NCBI GenBank assembly: GCA_022826205.1
Contig: JAJDVJ010000043.1
Location: 1-45,793, forward strand
Source of the DNA: Silicimonas sp.
GTDB taxonomy: Bacteria; Pseudomonadota; Alphaproteobacteria; Rhodobacterales; Rhodobacteraceae
Direction of reading: 5' to 3'
DNA length: 45,793 nucleotides
Shown: one piece after another, positions 26,601-34,736 of the stretch
Position numbering within the stretch: position 1 is the stretch's first letter
How the letters are laid out: every line of letters begins with the position of its first letter
Program-made: the position numbers and the translations under genes
Notes under the pieces: generated by a model
Database searches by the model: none
What the model saw: only the letters and a program-made list of their open reading frames with translations
What the model was told of the DNA's origin: nothing

Positions 26601-27021
26601 GAACGCCGCCATGCGGGGAGGTTCCGGCCATGTTTGCATGTCGCATGACATCGCCTGAGCGATCCACGCCCGGACCCTTGCCGTACCAAAGGGCAAAGAC
26701 GCCGTCATGCCTCCCCTCGCCCCGCAGTTCCGCTTGCTGTGTTCCCCAGATCGCGGTAGCGGCAAGGTCTTCGTTCAGGCCAGGCTGGAACTTTATGCCC
26801 GCTGCGGTCAGCATGGCCTCCGCGGCAGCCATCTGCTGGTCGACCGCTCCGAGAGGCGAACCACGATATCCTGAAACGTATCCCGCGGTGTTCAGCCCGG
26901 ATATCCTGTCGCGTGCCGCCTGCATCAACGCGAGGCGCACGAGGGCCTGAGTTCCGTTCATCAGGACCGCGCCGCAATCAAGGTCGAACTTGTCGCCTAG
27001 CGTGACCTCGCGGATCGACAT
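23602..27021 (-). CDS. Indolepyruvate ferredoxin oxidoreductase, fused single-chain type
   Basis: A 1139-residue, TPP- and Fe-S-dependent 2-oxoacid oxidoreductase that decarboxylates aryl or branched 2-oxoacids to acyl-CoA. N-terminal pyrimidine-binding region with GYRGSPLGAVD (51-61); CSGCPHN at 434-440; TPP-binding GDG at 498-500 through NDAVAMTGGQ at 527-536; an Fe-S region with CEGCGDC at 635-641 and further Cys to about 680; the gamma domain from about 715 (GVGGTGVVTVGALLAMAA); and a C-terminal helical extension. This is the fused form common in Proteobacteria, not the archaeal two-subunit enzyme. GGAAGGG precedes the ATG. It diverges from the LysR gene across a palindrome, suggesting control by that regulator. 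Confidence 0.92.
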   Translation of the reverse strand: MSIREVTLGDKFDLDCGAVLMNGTQALVRLALMQAARDRISGLNTAGYVSGYRGSPLGAVDQQMAAAEAMLTAAGIKFQPGLNEDLAATAIWGTQQAELRGEGRHDGVFALWYGKGPGVDRSGDVMRHANMAGTSPHGGVLMALGDDHTGESSTVCHQSDWALVDAYMPVLSPAGVQEILDLGLYGYALSRFSGTWCGLKMMKDTVEVTSVIDGRIDRMSFVEPEFAMPEGGLNIRLGDHWIEQEARIIDYKRFAAEAFSRANRIDRRVWGSRGAKIGFVAAGKNWLDLNHALNLLGIDEDEAGRLGLTTYKVGQTFPLDMKGFHDWAEGLELIVVVEEKRKLIEVQVKEAIFDDRRGRRVYGWYKGGAGGMHQEELFPTRFALDPAMIAEKIGGILVEEGRGTDRIRAGLDMVTAARARANAPDIAARLPYFCSGCPHNTSTKVPDGSRAYAGIGCHFMTLWMDRETSGFTHMGAEGANWIGEAPFSSRRHVFQNLGDGTYNHSGILAIRAALAADVNITFKILYNDAVAMTGGQKNDGDLRPERIARELLAMGVRNVAVVFDAKEAPDRAAFPGEVGWHERARLPEVQARMAETDGVSAIIYIQTCAAEKRRRRKRDAFPDPDRRVFINTDICEGCGDCGIQSNCVSVVPVETEFGRKRAIDQSSCNKDYSCLSGFCPSFVTVTGGQPRKRAMVDLETGELAAPELPSIEGTHNVVITGVGGTGVVTVGALLAMAAHLDGKAAGMMEMAGLAQKGGAVHIHCRIANAPEDITAIRVAVCEADTLIGGDLVVSAGHKTLELVKAGRTCGVVNMHETVTGDFTRDPDFHIPADQLRLSLEAALRGGLICLDAFALAEFTLGDSIYSNMVLLGASWQSGQLPLSRTAIMRAIELNDTRVKENMRAFEIGRWAAVNPDKAVRLATSDVTRLPRTLEERIEFRAKHLAAYQSRKLAQRYRELVDQADDPALQEAIAKGYHKVLAYKDEFEVARLLSGTRAKAEEVFDGNLRLTFHLSPPFLPGHDASGRPGKRAFGAYAERIWPLLARLKWLRSTPFNPFGYGAERRMERQLIQQYECDMAEVLADPARNIGAAIALAELPLDVRGFGPVKEANAQKAAERREKLLQSFRAGVAAVASTAAE

Positions 27022-27050
27022 TTTCCCTTCCCGGCAATTTGGTCACATTA

Positions 27051-27071
27051 TAGGTCAAATTTGCTGACCTA
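27051..27071. promoter_or_regulatory. Palindromic operator between oxidoreductase and lysR genes
   Basis: TAGGTCA (27051-27057) and TGACCTA (27065-27071) are a perfect 7-bp inverted repeat with a 7-base spacer. A further related half site, GGTCACA, is at 27041-27047. The dyad, with T and A spaced as in LysR-type T-N11-A boxes, lies 30 bases before the oxidoreductase ATG and 98 before the lysR ATG, the normal location for a LysR recognition site. Confidence 0.6.
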
Positions 27072-27169
27072 CAAACTCAATCTTTGTCACGAGCGCGTTT
27101 GCAATCCCGGTCGTGACGGGGTTACCTCATGGGAAAATGCTGGCGCCTTCAGGGAGGTAAGGACTCGTC

Positions 27170-28075
27170 ATGGACTGGGACAAGCTTCGAATCTTTCACG
27201 CGGTGGCTGATGCCGGCAGCTTGACCCACGCTGGCGAATCGCTCCACCTCAGCCAGTCCGCCGTGTCACGGCAGATTCGCGCCCTCGAAGTGAGTCTCAA
27301 CACGACGTTGTTCCATCGCCACGCACGCGGTCTGATTCTCACCGAACAGGGCGAACTCCTGTTCGATGCCACATCGGCCATGTCGCGCCGTCTAGAGACT
27401 GCCGAAGCCCGAATTCGCGACAGCAAGGAAGAGGTTTTTGGCGAACTGCGCGTGACTACCACGACCGGCTTCGGTTCGCTCTGGCTTGCGCCTCGCCTTC
27501 CGAAACTCTACGAGAAGTTCCCCGACCTGAAGATAGACCTGATGCTTGAAGAGCGCGTGCTGGATCTGCCGATGCGGGAAGCGGATGTTGCGATTCGCAT
27601 GAAGGAGCCCAGCCAGGCAGACCTGATTCGCCGCAAGATCATGGCAGTCAAGATGCGCCTATATGCAAGTCCGGACTATCTTTCCGCGCATGGCGTTCCT
27701 GAGGATCTAGCCCAGTTGAAGAAGCACCGGCTGATCAGCCAGAGCGCCAACGCCACGCAGGTGAGCGCGGGAGCCCAGCTTGTTCAGGAACTGCTGGCCC
27801 ATGACGTCCCGTTCCTACTGACGGTGAACAACTACTTCGGTGTCTTGCAAGCCGTCCTGGCGAATCTCGGAATCGGGGTCTTGCCCGACTATGTTACACA
27901 GGACTTCCCCGACCTGCAGCGCGTCCTTCCAGACATCGAGTCAAATGACGTCCCGGTGTTTCTCGCCTTTCCGGAAGAGCTCCGCCAATCCCGCCGAATC
28001 GCGGCATTTCGCGACTTCGTCACCGAAGAGATCATCGCACACCGGAAGAAACTGAAGGCGGGCGTCGCCGCATAG
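27170..28075 (+). CDS. LysR-family transcriptional regulator
   Basis: A 301-residue regulator. The winged helix-turn-helix occupies residues 1-60 (KLRIFHAVADAGSLTHAGESL followed by LSQSAVSRQIRALE), and the effector-binding domain spans about 90-290 (LRVTTTTGFGSLWLAPRLPKL at the start, LGIGVLPDYV near 240). The ligand pocket cannot be interpreted. It is transcribed divergently from the fused oxidoreductase gene with 148 bases between the starts, the standard arrangement for a LysR protein and its target. GGGAGG lies ahead of the ATG. Confidence 0.9.
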   Translation: MDWDKLRIFHAVADAGSLTHAGESLHLSQSAVSRQIRALEVSLNTTLFHRHARGLILTEQGELLFDATSAMSRRLETAEARIRDSKEEVFGELRVTTTTGFGSLWLAPRLPKLYEKFPDLKIDLMLEERVLDLPMREADVAIRMKEPSQADLIRRKIMAVKMRLYASPDYLSAHGVPEDLAQLKKHRLISQSANATQVSAGAQLVQELLAHDVPFLLTVNNYFGVLQAVLANLGIGVLPDYVTQDFPDLQRVLPDIESNDVPVFLAFPEELRQSRRIAAFRDFVTEEIIAHRKKLKAGVAA

Positions 28076-28203
28076 CTATGCATCTAGGACAACCCTGCCT
28101 TGACCAATCGCCTTGCATCAAAGGTTGATTGAATGCCGCACGCCGCTTACAAATGTATTGAATGCAACGGCATGAACGGAGCATTCACACCTCCCTGTTG
28201 GAC

Positions 28204-28224
28204 TGGCCGGGCTCTGCCCGGCCA
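28204..28224 (+). promoter_or_regulatory. Stable GC-rich hairpin in the bmt leader
   Basis: GGCCGGGC (28205-28212), TCT, GCCCGGCC (28216-28223), extended by a T-A pair, give a perfect 9-bp stem with a 3-base loop 97 bases before the bmt ATG. There is no run of T after it (ACTTTCTGG), so it is not a standard terminator for lysR. I looked in the 28076-28320 gap for SAM-II, SAH and SAM/SAH riboswitch cores and found none. No gene is seen in the gap. Confidence 0.45.
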
Positions 28225-28320
28225 CTTTCTGGATCGGTCGCTTGCGGTCATGGGACGAATTTGGTTTGCGCGGGTGAGTGGCCCGTGGCATTCCGCAAGG
28301 ACAAACGGAAGGGCTCTCCA

Positions 28321-29334
28321 ATGAGCGACCGTGTCAGTTCCCATCTCGAAACCCAAGACTGGTTGCTAGCCGACGGCGCCACCGGCACAAATCTCTTCAA
28401 CATAGGGCTGTCCGCAGGAGAAGCGCCTGAGTTCTGGAACGTTGACAGGCCGAAAGACATCCGGAGACTCTACCAGGACTTCGTGGACGCAGGCAGTGAC
28501 CTCTTCTTGACGAATTCCTTTGGAGGGAACGCGTCTCGGCTGAAGCTCCATGACGGCCAAGGACGCGTTCACGAACTGAACCGTGCTGCGGCAGAAATCG
28601 GCCGCGACGTGGCGGACGGTGCGGTTCGCCCGGTCATCGTCGCTGGCTCGATCGGGCCAACGGGCGAAATCATGGAACCGCTCGGCACGTTGTCCTATGC
28701 CGATGCCGTAGAGATTTTCCATGAACAGGCCGAGGGCTTGAAGGATGGCGGCGCGGACCTGCTTTGGGTCGAGACGATCAGCGCCCCAGACGAGTACCGC
28801 GCGGCGGCTGAAGCCGCTGCGCGATCCGGCATGTCCTGGTGCGGAACAATGAGCTTTGACACGGCGGGCCGGACCATGATGGGCCTAACCAGCGCAGACA
28901 TGGTCAAGATGGTCCAGAAGCTGGACGAGCCCCCGGTCGCCTTCGGCGCAAATTGCGGTGTTGGGGCATCAGACCTCCTTCGGACGGTTCTGGGCTTTGC
29001 CGCGACAGGGCAGACGCTGCCACTGATAGCAAAGGGCAACGCCGGAATTCCCAAGTACGTCGACGGACAAATCCACTATGACGGCACTCCGAATCTCATG
29101 GCGGACTACGCCGTCCTGGCCCGGGACGCCGGTGCAACGATCATCGGCGGCTGTTGCGGGACGACACCAGAGCATCTGCGGCTCATGCGCGCAGCACTGG
29201 AAACCCGGCCAAAGGGAAAGCGCCCCACGCTAGAAGAAATTGCCGAGCGGCTCGGCGGATTCTCGTCGGTCGACGACGGCACTTCCGAAAGTGCATCGGC
29301 TCCCCGCGCACGACGCAGGCGGCGACGGGCCTGA
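28321..29334 (+). CDS. bmt: Betaine-homocysteine S-methyltransferase
   Basis: A 337-residue zinc-dependent homocysteine methyltransferase with the homocysteine-binding barrel but no cobalamin domains, so not MetH. DGATGTNLF near residue 17 opens the barrel. Zinc-ligand cysteines are in GANCGVG near residue 208 and GGCCGTTPEH near 278. FLTNSFGGN near 62 is also typical. The short form beside no metE/metH is known in Rhodobacterales as Bmt, using glycine betaine or a DMSP-type donor; the donor is not certain here. GGAAGGG precedes ATG 28321. The Arg-rich tail (RARRRRRRA) is unusual. Its stop lies 8 bases from the recN stop, tail to tail. Confidence 0.85.
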   Translation: MSDRVSSHLETQDWLLADGATGTNLFNIGLSAGEAPEFWNVDRPKDIRRLYQDFVDAGSDLFLTNSFGGNASRLKLHDGQGRVHELNRAAAEIGRDVADGAVRPVIVAGSIGPTGEIMEPLGTLSYADAVEIFHEQAEGLKDGGADLLWVETISAPDEYRAAAEAAARSGMSWCGTMSFDTAGRTMMGLTSADMVKMVQKLDEPPVAFGANCGVGASDLLRTVLGFAATGQTLPLIAKGNAGIPKYVDGQIHYDGTPNLMADYAVLARDAGATIIGGCCGTTPEHLRLMRAALETRPKGKRPTLEEIAERLGGFSSVDDGTSESASAPRARRRRRRA

Positions 29335-29342
29335 TGCCCCGC

Positions 29343-30992
29343 TTACGCGGCCAGCAAAGCCCGTGCCGCTGCCTTTGCCTCATCGGTCACGGTATCGCCG
29401 GAGAGCATTCTGGCAATCTCGTCAACGCGTTCATCGTCCGACAAGGGCGTCACCCGGCTTAGGGTCACGCCGTCCTCGACCGATTTTTCGACCCGGCAAT
29501 GATGCGCCGCTCGTGCCGCAACCTGCGGGCTGTGAGTCACCACCAGCACCTGCGACCCGCACGCCAAGGCCGCAAGCCGTCGGCCAACCGCATCGGCCGT
29601 CGCACCTCCGACGCCGCGATCTATTTCGTCGAAGATCAATGTCAGGTCGTCCGCGCCGGCCGTGAGGCATACCTTGAGTGCAAGGAGAAACCGGCTGAGT
29701 TCCCCGCCCGACGCAATCCTGTTCAAGGGGCCGGCCGGCATTCCCGGATTCGTTGCAATCGTGAATGCAACATGCTCCCCGCCCTCGGGCCCGTGATCGG
29801 CTTTGGTGACATGCGTCGAGAAACTGGCGCGCTCCATCTTCAACGGAGGCAATTCCCTTGACATCGCCGCATCCAGCTTCTTGGCCGCCGTCGCCCGTGC
29901 CTCTCCAAGTTCGGCCGCGGCAGTGTCATAAGCCATCTGGGCATCGTCCACTGCTTGCTTTCGCTCCTTCAGGTCGCTTGCACCGTCGTCAAGTGCGGCG
30001 AGCTTTGCCCGAAACTCGTCTGCAAGGCCCGGAAGATCGTCTGGCGGCACATCGTGCTTCCGCGACAGCGCACGAATGTCAAACAGCCGCTCCTCTACGC
30101 CCTCAAGTTCGGCCGCGTCAAACTCCAGGGCCTCAAGAACCATGGCCACGCCCTGCTCGGCATTGCCAACTTCCTCCATCGCTCTCGACAAGGCCGCCAT
30201 TGGATCGTCCAGCACGCCTTCAGCGCTCGCAGCGGCGCCGTCCAACCATCGCGATGCGTCACGTATCATGCCCTCTGCGCCATCCGGACCAAGCGCCCTG
30301 CGGGCACGCGCGACATCCTCGCGTATCTGCCCGGAAGCCCGCATAAGCCGACGCTTCGCATCCAGCGTGACGTCTTCCCCGGCCTCGGGAACCAGCCGGT
30401 CCATCTCATCGACCGCGTGACGCAGGAAGCCCTCTTCCTTGCGCACAGCTGCAAGCCGAGCCTCCGTGTCGGCTAGCGCGGATTCCGCGAGCTTCAGGCT
30501 GGTCCAGGTCGTCCGGCATCGCGCCACCTGCTTCTCAAGCCCGCCAAACGCATCCAGCAGCCGACGATGAACTCCAGGATTCAGGAGACCGCGGTCATCA
30601 AGCTGCCCATGCACCTCCACCAATTCATCCGAGAGATGCCTGAGCACCTCGCCTGACACCCGACGGTCGTTGACCCAGGATGTCTTCCGCCCATCTCGCG
30701 CATTCACTCGCCTCAGGATCAAGCCGTCTTCTGCGGGGAGCCCAGCCTCCTTCAGCACCTGGCGAGCGGCATGATCGGGAGCTAGGTCGAATTCGGCAAT
30801 TACCTCACCTTGTTCCGCACCCTTTCGAACCAGTTCGGCGCGACCGCGCCAACCCAGCACGAATCCAAGTGCATCCAGAAAAATAGTCTTGCCAGCCCCG
30901 GTCTCGCCAGTCAGGACATTCAAGCCGGAACAAAGCGTCAATTCCAGCCTGTCAATGATCAGAATGTCCCGGATGTCGAGACTTCTCAGCAT
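29343..30992 (-). CDS. recN: DNA repair protein RecN
   Basis: A 549-residue SMC-like ATPase for recombinational repair of double-strand breaks. The N-terminal Walker A GETGAGKTIFLDALGF starts at about residue 29. A long coiled-coil middle follows, rich in Ala, Glu, Leu and Arg. The C-terminal part has SGGELSRFLLALK (signature), Walker B LTLIFDEIDRGVGGATADAVG and VVTHSPQVAA. Starts 10 bases after the bamD stop, so it depends on an upstream promoter; I saw no SOS box in that short gap. Confidence 0.93.
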   Translation of the reverse strand: MLRSLDIRDILIIDRLELTLCSGLNVLTGETGAGKTIFLDALGFVLGWRGRAELVRKGAEQGEVIAEFDLAPDHAARQVLKEAGLPAEDGLILRRVNARDGRKTSWVNDRRVSGEVLRHLSDELVEVHGQLDDRGLLNPGVHRRLLDAFGGLEKQVARCRTTWTSLKLAESALADTEARLAAVRKEEGFLRHAVDEMDRLVPEAGEDVTLDAKRRLMRASGQIREDVARARRALGPDGAEGMIRDASRWLDGAAASAEGVLDDPMAALSRAMEEVGNAEQGVAMVLEALEFDAAELEGVEERLFDIRALSRKHDVPPDDLPGLADEFRAKLAALDDGASDLKERKQAVDDAQMAYDTAAAELGEARATAAKKLDAAMSRELPPLKMERASFSTHVTKADHGPEGGEHVAFTIATNPGMPAGPLNRIASGGELSRFLLALKVCLTAGADDLTLIFDEIDRGVGGATADAVGRRLAALACGSQVLVVTHSPQVAARAAHHCRVEKSVEDGVTLSRVTPLSDDERVDEIARMLSGDTVTDEAKAAARALLAA

Positions 30993-31002
30993 GGCATTTG
31001 CG

Positions 31003-31860
31003 TCAAAGCCACTCGCCGCGAAGCGTCTGCCTGAACACCCGCCTTAGCCAACTGTCGCCCTTTGCCACAGGCTCAAGCCCGTTGCCAGTCAGCAAGGCGT
31101 AGCTGGCCTCGTACCATTCCGTGCTCCTGAAGTTGTGGCCAAGAACGGCTCCGGCGGTTTGGGCTTCACTCTCAAGGCCAAGTGCGAGATAGCCTTCGAC
31201 CATCCGGTGCAGCGCCTCCGGAGTCTGGCTCGTCGTCTGGAAGTCCTCGACGACGACCCGAAAGCGATTGACCGCCGCAAGGTAGTTGCCCCGCTTCAGA
31301 TAGTACCGGCCGACCTCCATCTCCTTGGCGGCGAGATGATCATAGGCCAGGTCGAACTTGAGAGATGCCGATCGCGCATGTTCGCTGTCAGGGTACCCCT
31401 CTATGACCGTTCGAAGCGCCCGAAGCGCCTGAAACGTCAAGCCCTGATCCCGTCCGACGTCGTCGATCTGGTCGTAAAAGGACAGCGCCACGATGTACTG
31501 TGCCCAAGGGGCGTCCTCATCAGCGGGATAATTGCTCAGGAATCGCTCAGCCGCTCCTCGTGCCGCCTCGTAGTCTCGGTCCAGATGGTAGGAATAGGCC
31601 TGCATGACGAGCGCGCGCCGCGCCAGTTCGGAATACGGATAAAGTCTTTCAACCTCGCCAAAAAGATTGGCAGCCTCCGCTCCGTCGCCGGAATCCAGCG
31701 TGAACTCCGCTCTCCCAAATATCTCTTCGGCAGTGAGGTCTTCGAGTGACTCGGCATCTTCCGACTGCTGGAAGGTCGCACATCCTGCCATCATCAACAG
31801 GCATGTCGCGGTCAGAGCAAATCGCTGCGCGCCCTTTGTCCACTTTCTCATTTCCGTCAT
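31003..31860 (-). CDS. bamD: Outer-membrane assembly lipoprotein BamD
   Basis: A 285-residue lipoprotein of the BAM complex. The signal peptide ends in a lipobox, LLMMAGC, with Cys27 as lipid anchor. Five TPR-like units follow, including LFGEVERLYPYSELARRALVMQAY and AAERFLSNYPADEDAPWAQYI, the characteristic BamD (ComL/YfiO) repeats. ATG 31860 was chosen because GAGGTGG lies upstream and it gives a correct lipoprotein signal; the open frame to 32022 adds unrelated residues. Placed between lpxC and recN, the common alphaproteobacterial order. Confidence 0.93.
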   Translation of the reverse strand: MTEMRKWTKGAQRFALTATCLLMMAGCATFQQSEDAESLEDLTAEEIFGRAEFTLDSGDGAEAANLFGEVERLYPYSELARRALVMQAYSYHLDRDYEAARGAAERFLSNYPADEDAPWAQYIVALSFYDQIDDVGRDQGLTFQALRALRTVIEGYPDSEHARSASLKFDLAYDHLAAKEMEVGRYYLKRGNYLAAVNRFRVVVEDFQTTSQTPEALHRMVEGYLALGLESEAQTAGAVLGHNFRSTEWYEASYALLTGNGLEPVAKGDSWLRRVFRQTLRGEWL

Positions 31861-31946
31861 GCCACGCCACCTCGAGTACCGGACTGCTTGGTAGCACGGG
31901 AAGATTGCTGTGCAAATTGGTTTTGGGCTGGATTCGCAGGCTGCTT

Positions 31947-32870
31947 TCAGGCCGCAATGCCAAGAGCATCTTCGCGCACGAGACCTGCGCCTGGAAGGCG
32001 ACTGGCCGTCCGGGAATCGCATTCTACGATCTCGAATGCCTCCGGGTCGGCAAAGAGCCTGCGCAGCAACTGGTTGGTCGTTGCGTGGCCCGCACGCCGA
32101 CCGACATAGCGACCAAGAATCGGGGCGCCTGCAAGTGCGAGGTCCCCGAACGCGTCAAGCATCTTGTGGCGCACGGGCTCGTCTGCATGACGCATTCCGC
32201 CCGGGGTCACGACATTGTCACCATCCACGACGACAGCAGAGGTGACCGATCCGCCAAGGATCAATCCACGTGCACGCATTTCGTCGATATCGGCTTTCCG
32301 GCAAAACGTGCGACTGTTGCAAAGTTCGTACACGAAGGCGCCGTTTGCCATGTTCAGGCTCTTTTCCTGGCGGCCGATGACCGCGTCGGCGAAGTCGATC
32401 TCGAACTCGATCTTGAGGTCATCCGAAGGCATGAGTGCGGCCGAGGCATCACCGTGCGTCACCTCCACCGGTCGAAGCACGCGAATGGCGGACACAGGTG
32501 CGTCGAGCAATTCCAAGCCGCCCGAAAGGATTCCAGCGACGAACGGCGCGGACGAACCATCCAGCAACGGCACTTCGGGACCATCTATCTCAACCAACGC
32601 ATTGTGCAGGCCACAACCTGCGAAAGCGGCCATGATGTGCTCGACCGTCGAAACGCTGATACCGTCATCGTTTGTGACGCGAGTGTTGAGTTCCGTATTG
32701 GTGACCCGGTTCCACCGGGCGGGAACCAGCGGATTCACCCCATTGACATCCGTGCGACGAAACCAGATGCCGTGGTCGGCAGATGCTGGCTGCACGGTCA
32801 CGCAAACCGCCTGTCCCGTGTGCAGCCCGGTACCAACGAAGCCCACCGAAGATCTGACTGCTGTCTGCAA
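31947..32870 (-). CDS. lpxC: UDP-3-O-acyl-N-acetylglucosamine deacetylase LpxC
   Basis: First committed step of lipid A synthesis. Zinc ligands and catalytic residues are visible: STVEHIMAAF (first His), RHKMLDAFGDLAL (His and Asp) and RRAGHATTNQLL (catalytic His). No ATG fits the N-terminus. A TTG at 32870 with CAGGAT 7 bases upstream gives MQTAVRSSVGFVGTGLHTG, matching the standard LpxC start and a 307-residue length. The frame is open to 33074, but that extension has no LpxC-like sequence. It normally follows ftsZ; here an importer cluster lies between. Confidence 0.92.
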   Translation of the reverse strand: MQTAVRSSVGFVGTGLHTGQAVCVTVQPASADHGIWFRRTDVNGVNPLVPARWNRVTNTELNTRVTNDDGISVSTVEHIMAAFAGCGLHNALVEIDGPEVPLLDGSSAPFVAGILSGGLELLDAPVSAIRVLRPVEVTHGDASAALMPSDDLKIEFEIDFADAVIGRQEKSLNMANGAFVYELCNSRTFCRKADIDEMRARGLILGGSVTSAVVVDGDNVVTPGGMRHADEPVRHKMLDAFGDLALAGAPILGRYVGRRAGHATTNQLLRRLFADPEAFEIVECDSRTASRLPGAGLVREDALGIAA

Positions 32871-33716
32871 GAAAATATCCTGAATGCAGCGTCGGACCCC
32901 CCAGTCCGACACACGAATGTTACACTCACAGGATGGCACTCTCAAAACAATCATTGCAACATCCTGAAACAAGGCTGCGGCAATTCGGCGGTTTGTCGCC
33001 CAAAGGACGGGCACTTGAGCAAGGGCCGCCACATGGCCAGTTCGGGCCTGCATGCAGGTTCGATCGAAGCTCAAATTTCCTTTGGCGAAAGTGACATGGC
33101 CCCGATTTCCGGCTGCATTCAGCGGGTTCCCAGTGGCCGGGGTCCGGAAAGGGTTCGGCTGCAGCGTTCGTCATTCTCCGCGATTGCGTCCAGCGGCAGA
33201 GATCGTGTCGATTCCAGCAGCGATGGATGCTGCAACGGCAGAATTCTGCGCGTTCCTCGTTTCCGCTCCCGCCATCCGGGTTCGTCCTCGCTGCCTGGAA
33301 CTTGGGCGGACAATACGCTCCAAAATGATACCCAGGACTTCTCCAGTGGCTGGACTCAATCCTTGTCCTTGCCAGAACCCACAGCGTGTGGCGCCGCGGC
33401 GAATCACTCAGGAAGATGAAACGGTTGCCGTCCTCGACATTTCGCCCGTTCTTGCTGCACGGTTCCGAACATCTGGGGTGAACGCTGACTTCGGGACGGG
33501 CGCCAGATCCCATCGCCTCGGAATTTGGCTTTCGGCGTCGCTTCCACGCCATGCGCACCAGCGATTGCACACTTGCACTATTCCAATGCAGATTGCACAA
33601 TTTGCGGCAGCCGGCCGGGGCGGCACTCCATCCAATCGTGCATTCGCCGGCACGGCGTTCCACTATCGCCGCGTGTCCAGAAGACTCGCGTCGACAATCG
33701 ATCTCAGGAGAGACCA
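32871..33716. other. Long gene-free stretch between lpxC and the inserted importer
   Basis: About 850 bases without a supportable gene. Long frames exist on both strands (for example 32926-33717 minus), but their translations are rich in Arg, Cys and Trp and show no domain, as expected for shadow frames in GC-rich DNA. It must hold the lpxC promoter and the importer promoter. It may include decayed coding DNA from whatever brought the importer in, but I recognise no remnant. Confidence 0.45.
33573..33601 (+). promoter_or_regulatory. Possible promoter of the second importer operon
   Basis: TTGCAC (33573-33578) and CACAAT (33596-33601) are 17 bases apart. GATTGCACA occurs twice, at 33563-33571 and 33591-33599, 28 bases apart and flanking the promoter, which could be a pair of regulator sites. 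The leader to ATG 33717 is about 110 bases; I saw no TPP or FMN riboswitch core in it. Confidence 0.35.
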
Positions 33717-34724
33717 ATGTTCAGACCCACCACCGCAACTTTCGCTGCCGCTCTCGCCTTCGCGGGTGCGGCGTTGGCTGAAACCAATGTGCCCTTCGCA
33801 CTCGACTGGAAATTCGAAGGGCCGTCTGCGCCCTACTTCACCGCGATAGACAACGGCCACTTCGGGGCCGCGGGCCTGAGCGTGGAAATCTCCGCCGGAC
33901 AGGGCTCTCTCGAAGCGATTCCGAAGGTTGCCACCGGCGCCTTCCCCGTTGGCTTTGCCGATATCAACTCGCTCATCAAGTTCCTCGATCAGAACCCGGA
34001 CGCACCGGTCACTGCGGTCATGATGATCTACGACAAGCCGCCTTTCGCCGTGGTCGGGCGCAAATCGCTCGGCGTGAGCGCGCCGAAGGACCTTGAGGGC
34101 CGTATCCTCGGCGCACCACCTCCCGATGGCGCCTGGGCGCAATTCCCGGCATTCGCCAGTGCCAACGGACTGGATGTCGACAAGATCACCGTCGAGCCTG
34201 TCGGCTTCCCAACGCGCGAGCCGATGCTGGCCGAAGGCAAAGTCGCGGCCGTCACAGGCTTCAGTTTTTCCTCGTTCCTCAATCTCGTTCGCCTCGGGGT
34301 GCCGGAAGAAGACATCTCGACCATCCTGATGGCAGATCACGGGCTTGCGCTCTATGGCAATGCGATCATCGTGAACACCGACTTCGCCGCAGCCAACCCG
34401 GACGTCATAAAGGGCTTTCTCAGCGCCATCGTCGCCGGCTGGAATGATGCAATAGCCAACCCTGCGAAGGCCATCGAAAGCCTGATCGCGCGCAACCCAG
34501 CCGCCGATGCCGCCCTCGAACAGCGGCGACTGCAGCTCGCCATTGATGCCAATGTCGTCACCGACTACACCAGAGCCAACGGCATGGGCGGCATTGACAA
34601 CGCACGGATGGCGAAAGCGCTTGAGCAACTTGCGGAAACCTATGAATTTCAATCCGCTCCTGACGCCAGCCTCTACTTCACCGACGCCTATCTGCCCGGC
34701 GAGGCGGAGCGCATGCTGAAGTAG
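33717..34724 (+). CDS. ABC transporter substrate-binding protein, NMT1/THI5-like
   Basis: A 335-residue periplasmic binding protein. Signal peptide MFRPTTATFAAALAFAGAALA, mature start ETNVPFALDWKFEG. The opening PFALDWKFEGPSAPYFTAIDNGHF and GLSVEISAGQGS follow the THI5-like pattern (first lobe, phosphate/pyrimidine pocket region). Similar in class to the protein at 12520 but clearly diverged. CTCAGGAGAG lies ahead of ATG 33717. The ATPase and permease follow in the conventional order, so this is a complete importer. Candidate ligands are thiamine precursors, riboflavin-type compounds or sulfonates; no sequence feature decides between them. Confidence 0.88.
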   Translation: MFRPTTATFAAALAFAGAALAETNVPFALDWKFEGPSAPYFTAIDNGHFGAAGLSVEISAGQGSLEAIPKVATGAFPVGFADINSLIKFLDQNPDAPVTAVMMIYDKPPFAVVGRKSLGVSAPKDLEGRILGAPPPDGAWAQFPAFASANGLDVDKITVEPVGFPTREPMLAEGKVAAVTGFSFSSFLNLVRLGVPEEDISTILMADHGLALYGNAIIVNTDFAAANPDVIKGFLSAIVAGWNDAIANPAKAIESLIARNPAADAALEQRRLQLAIDANVVTDYTRANGMGGIDNARMAKALEQLAETYEFQSAPDASLYFTDAYLPGEAERMLK

Positions 34725-34736
34725 GCCACCAGTCAC

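Noticed and set aside
31746-33419. A 557-codon plus-strand open frame
   Set aside because: It lies across bamD and lpxC on the opposite strand, and its translation has no recognisable domain. It is a shadow frame of GC-rich coding DNA.
33602-33716. Possible TPP or FMN riboswitch before the THI5-like importer
   Set aside because: I looked for the CTGAGA/GATAATGCC-type TPP core and the FMN core and found neither.
32926-33717. A 263-codon minus-strand frame between lpxC and the second importer
   Set aside because: Composition is rich in Cys, Arg and Trp with no motif and no ribosome-binding site; treated as non-coding.
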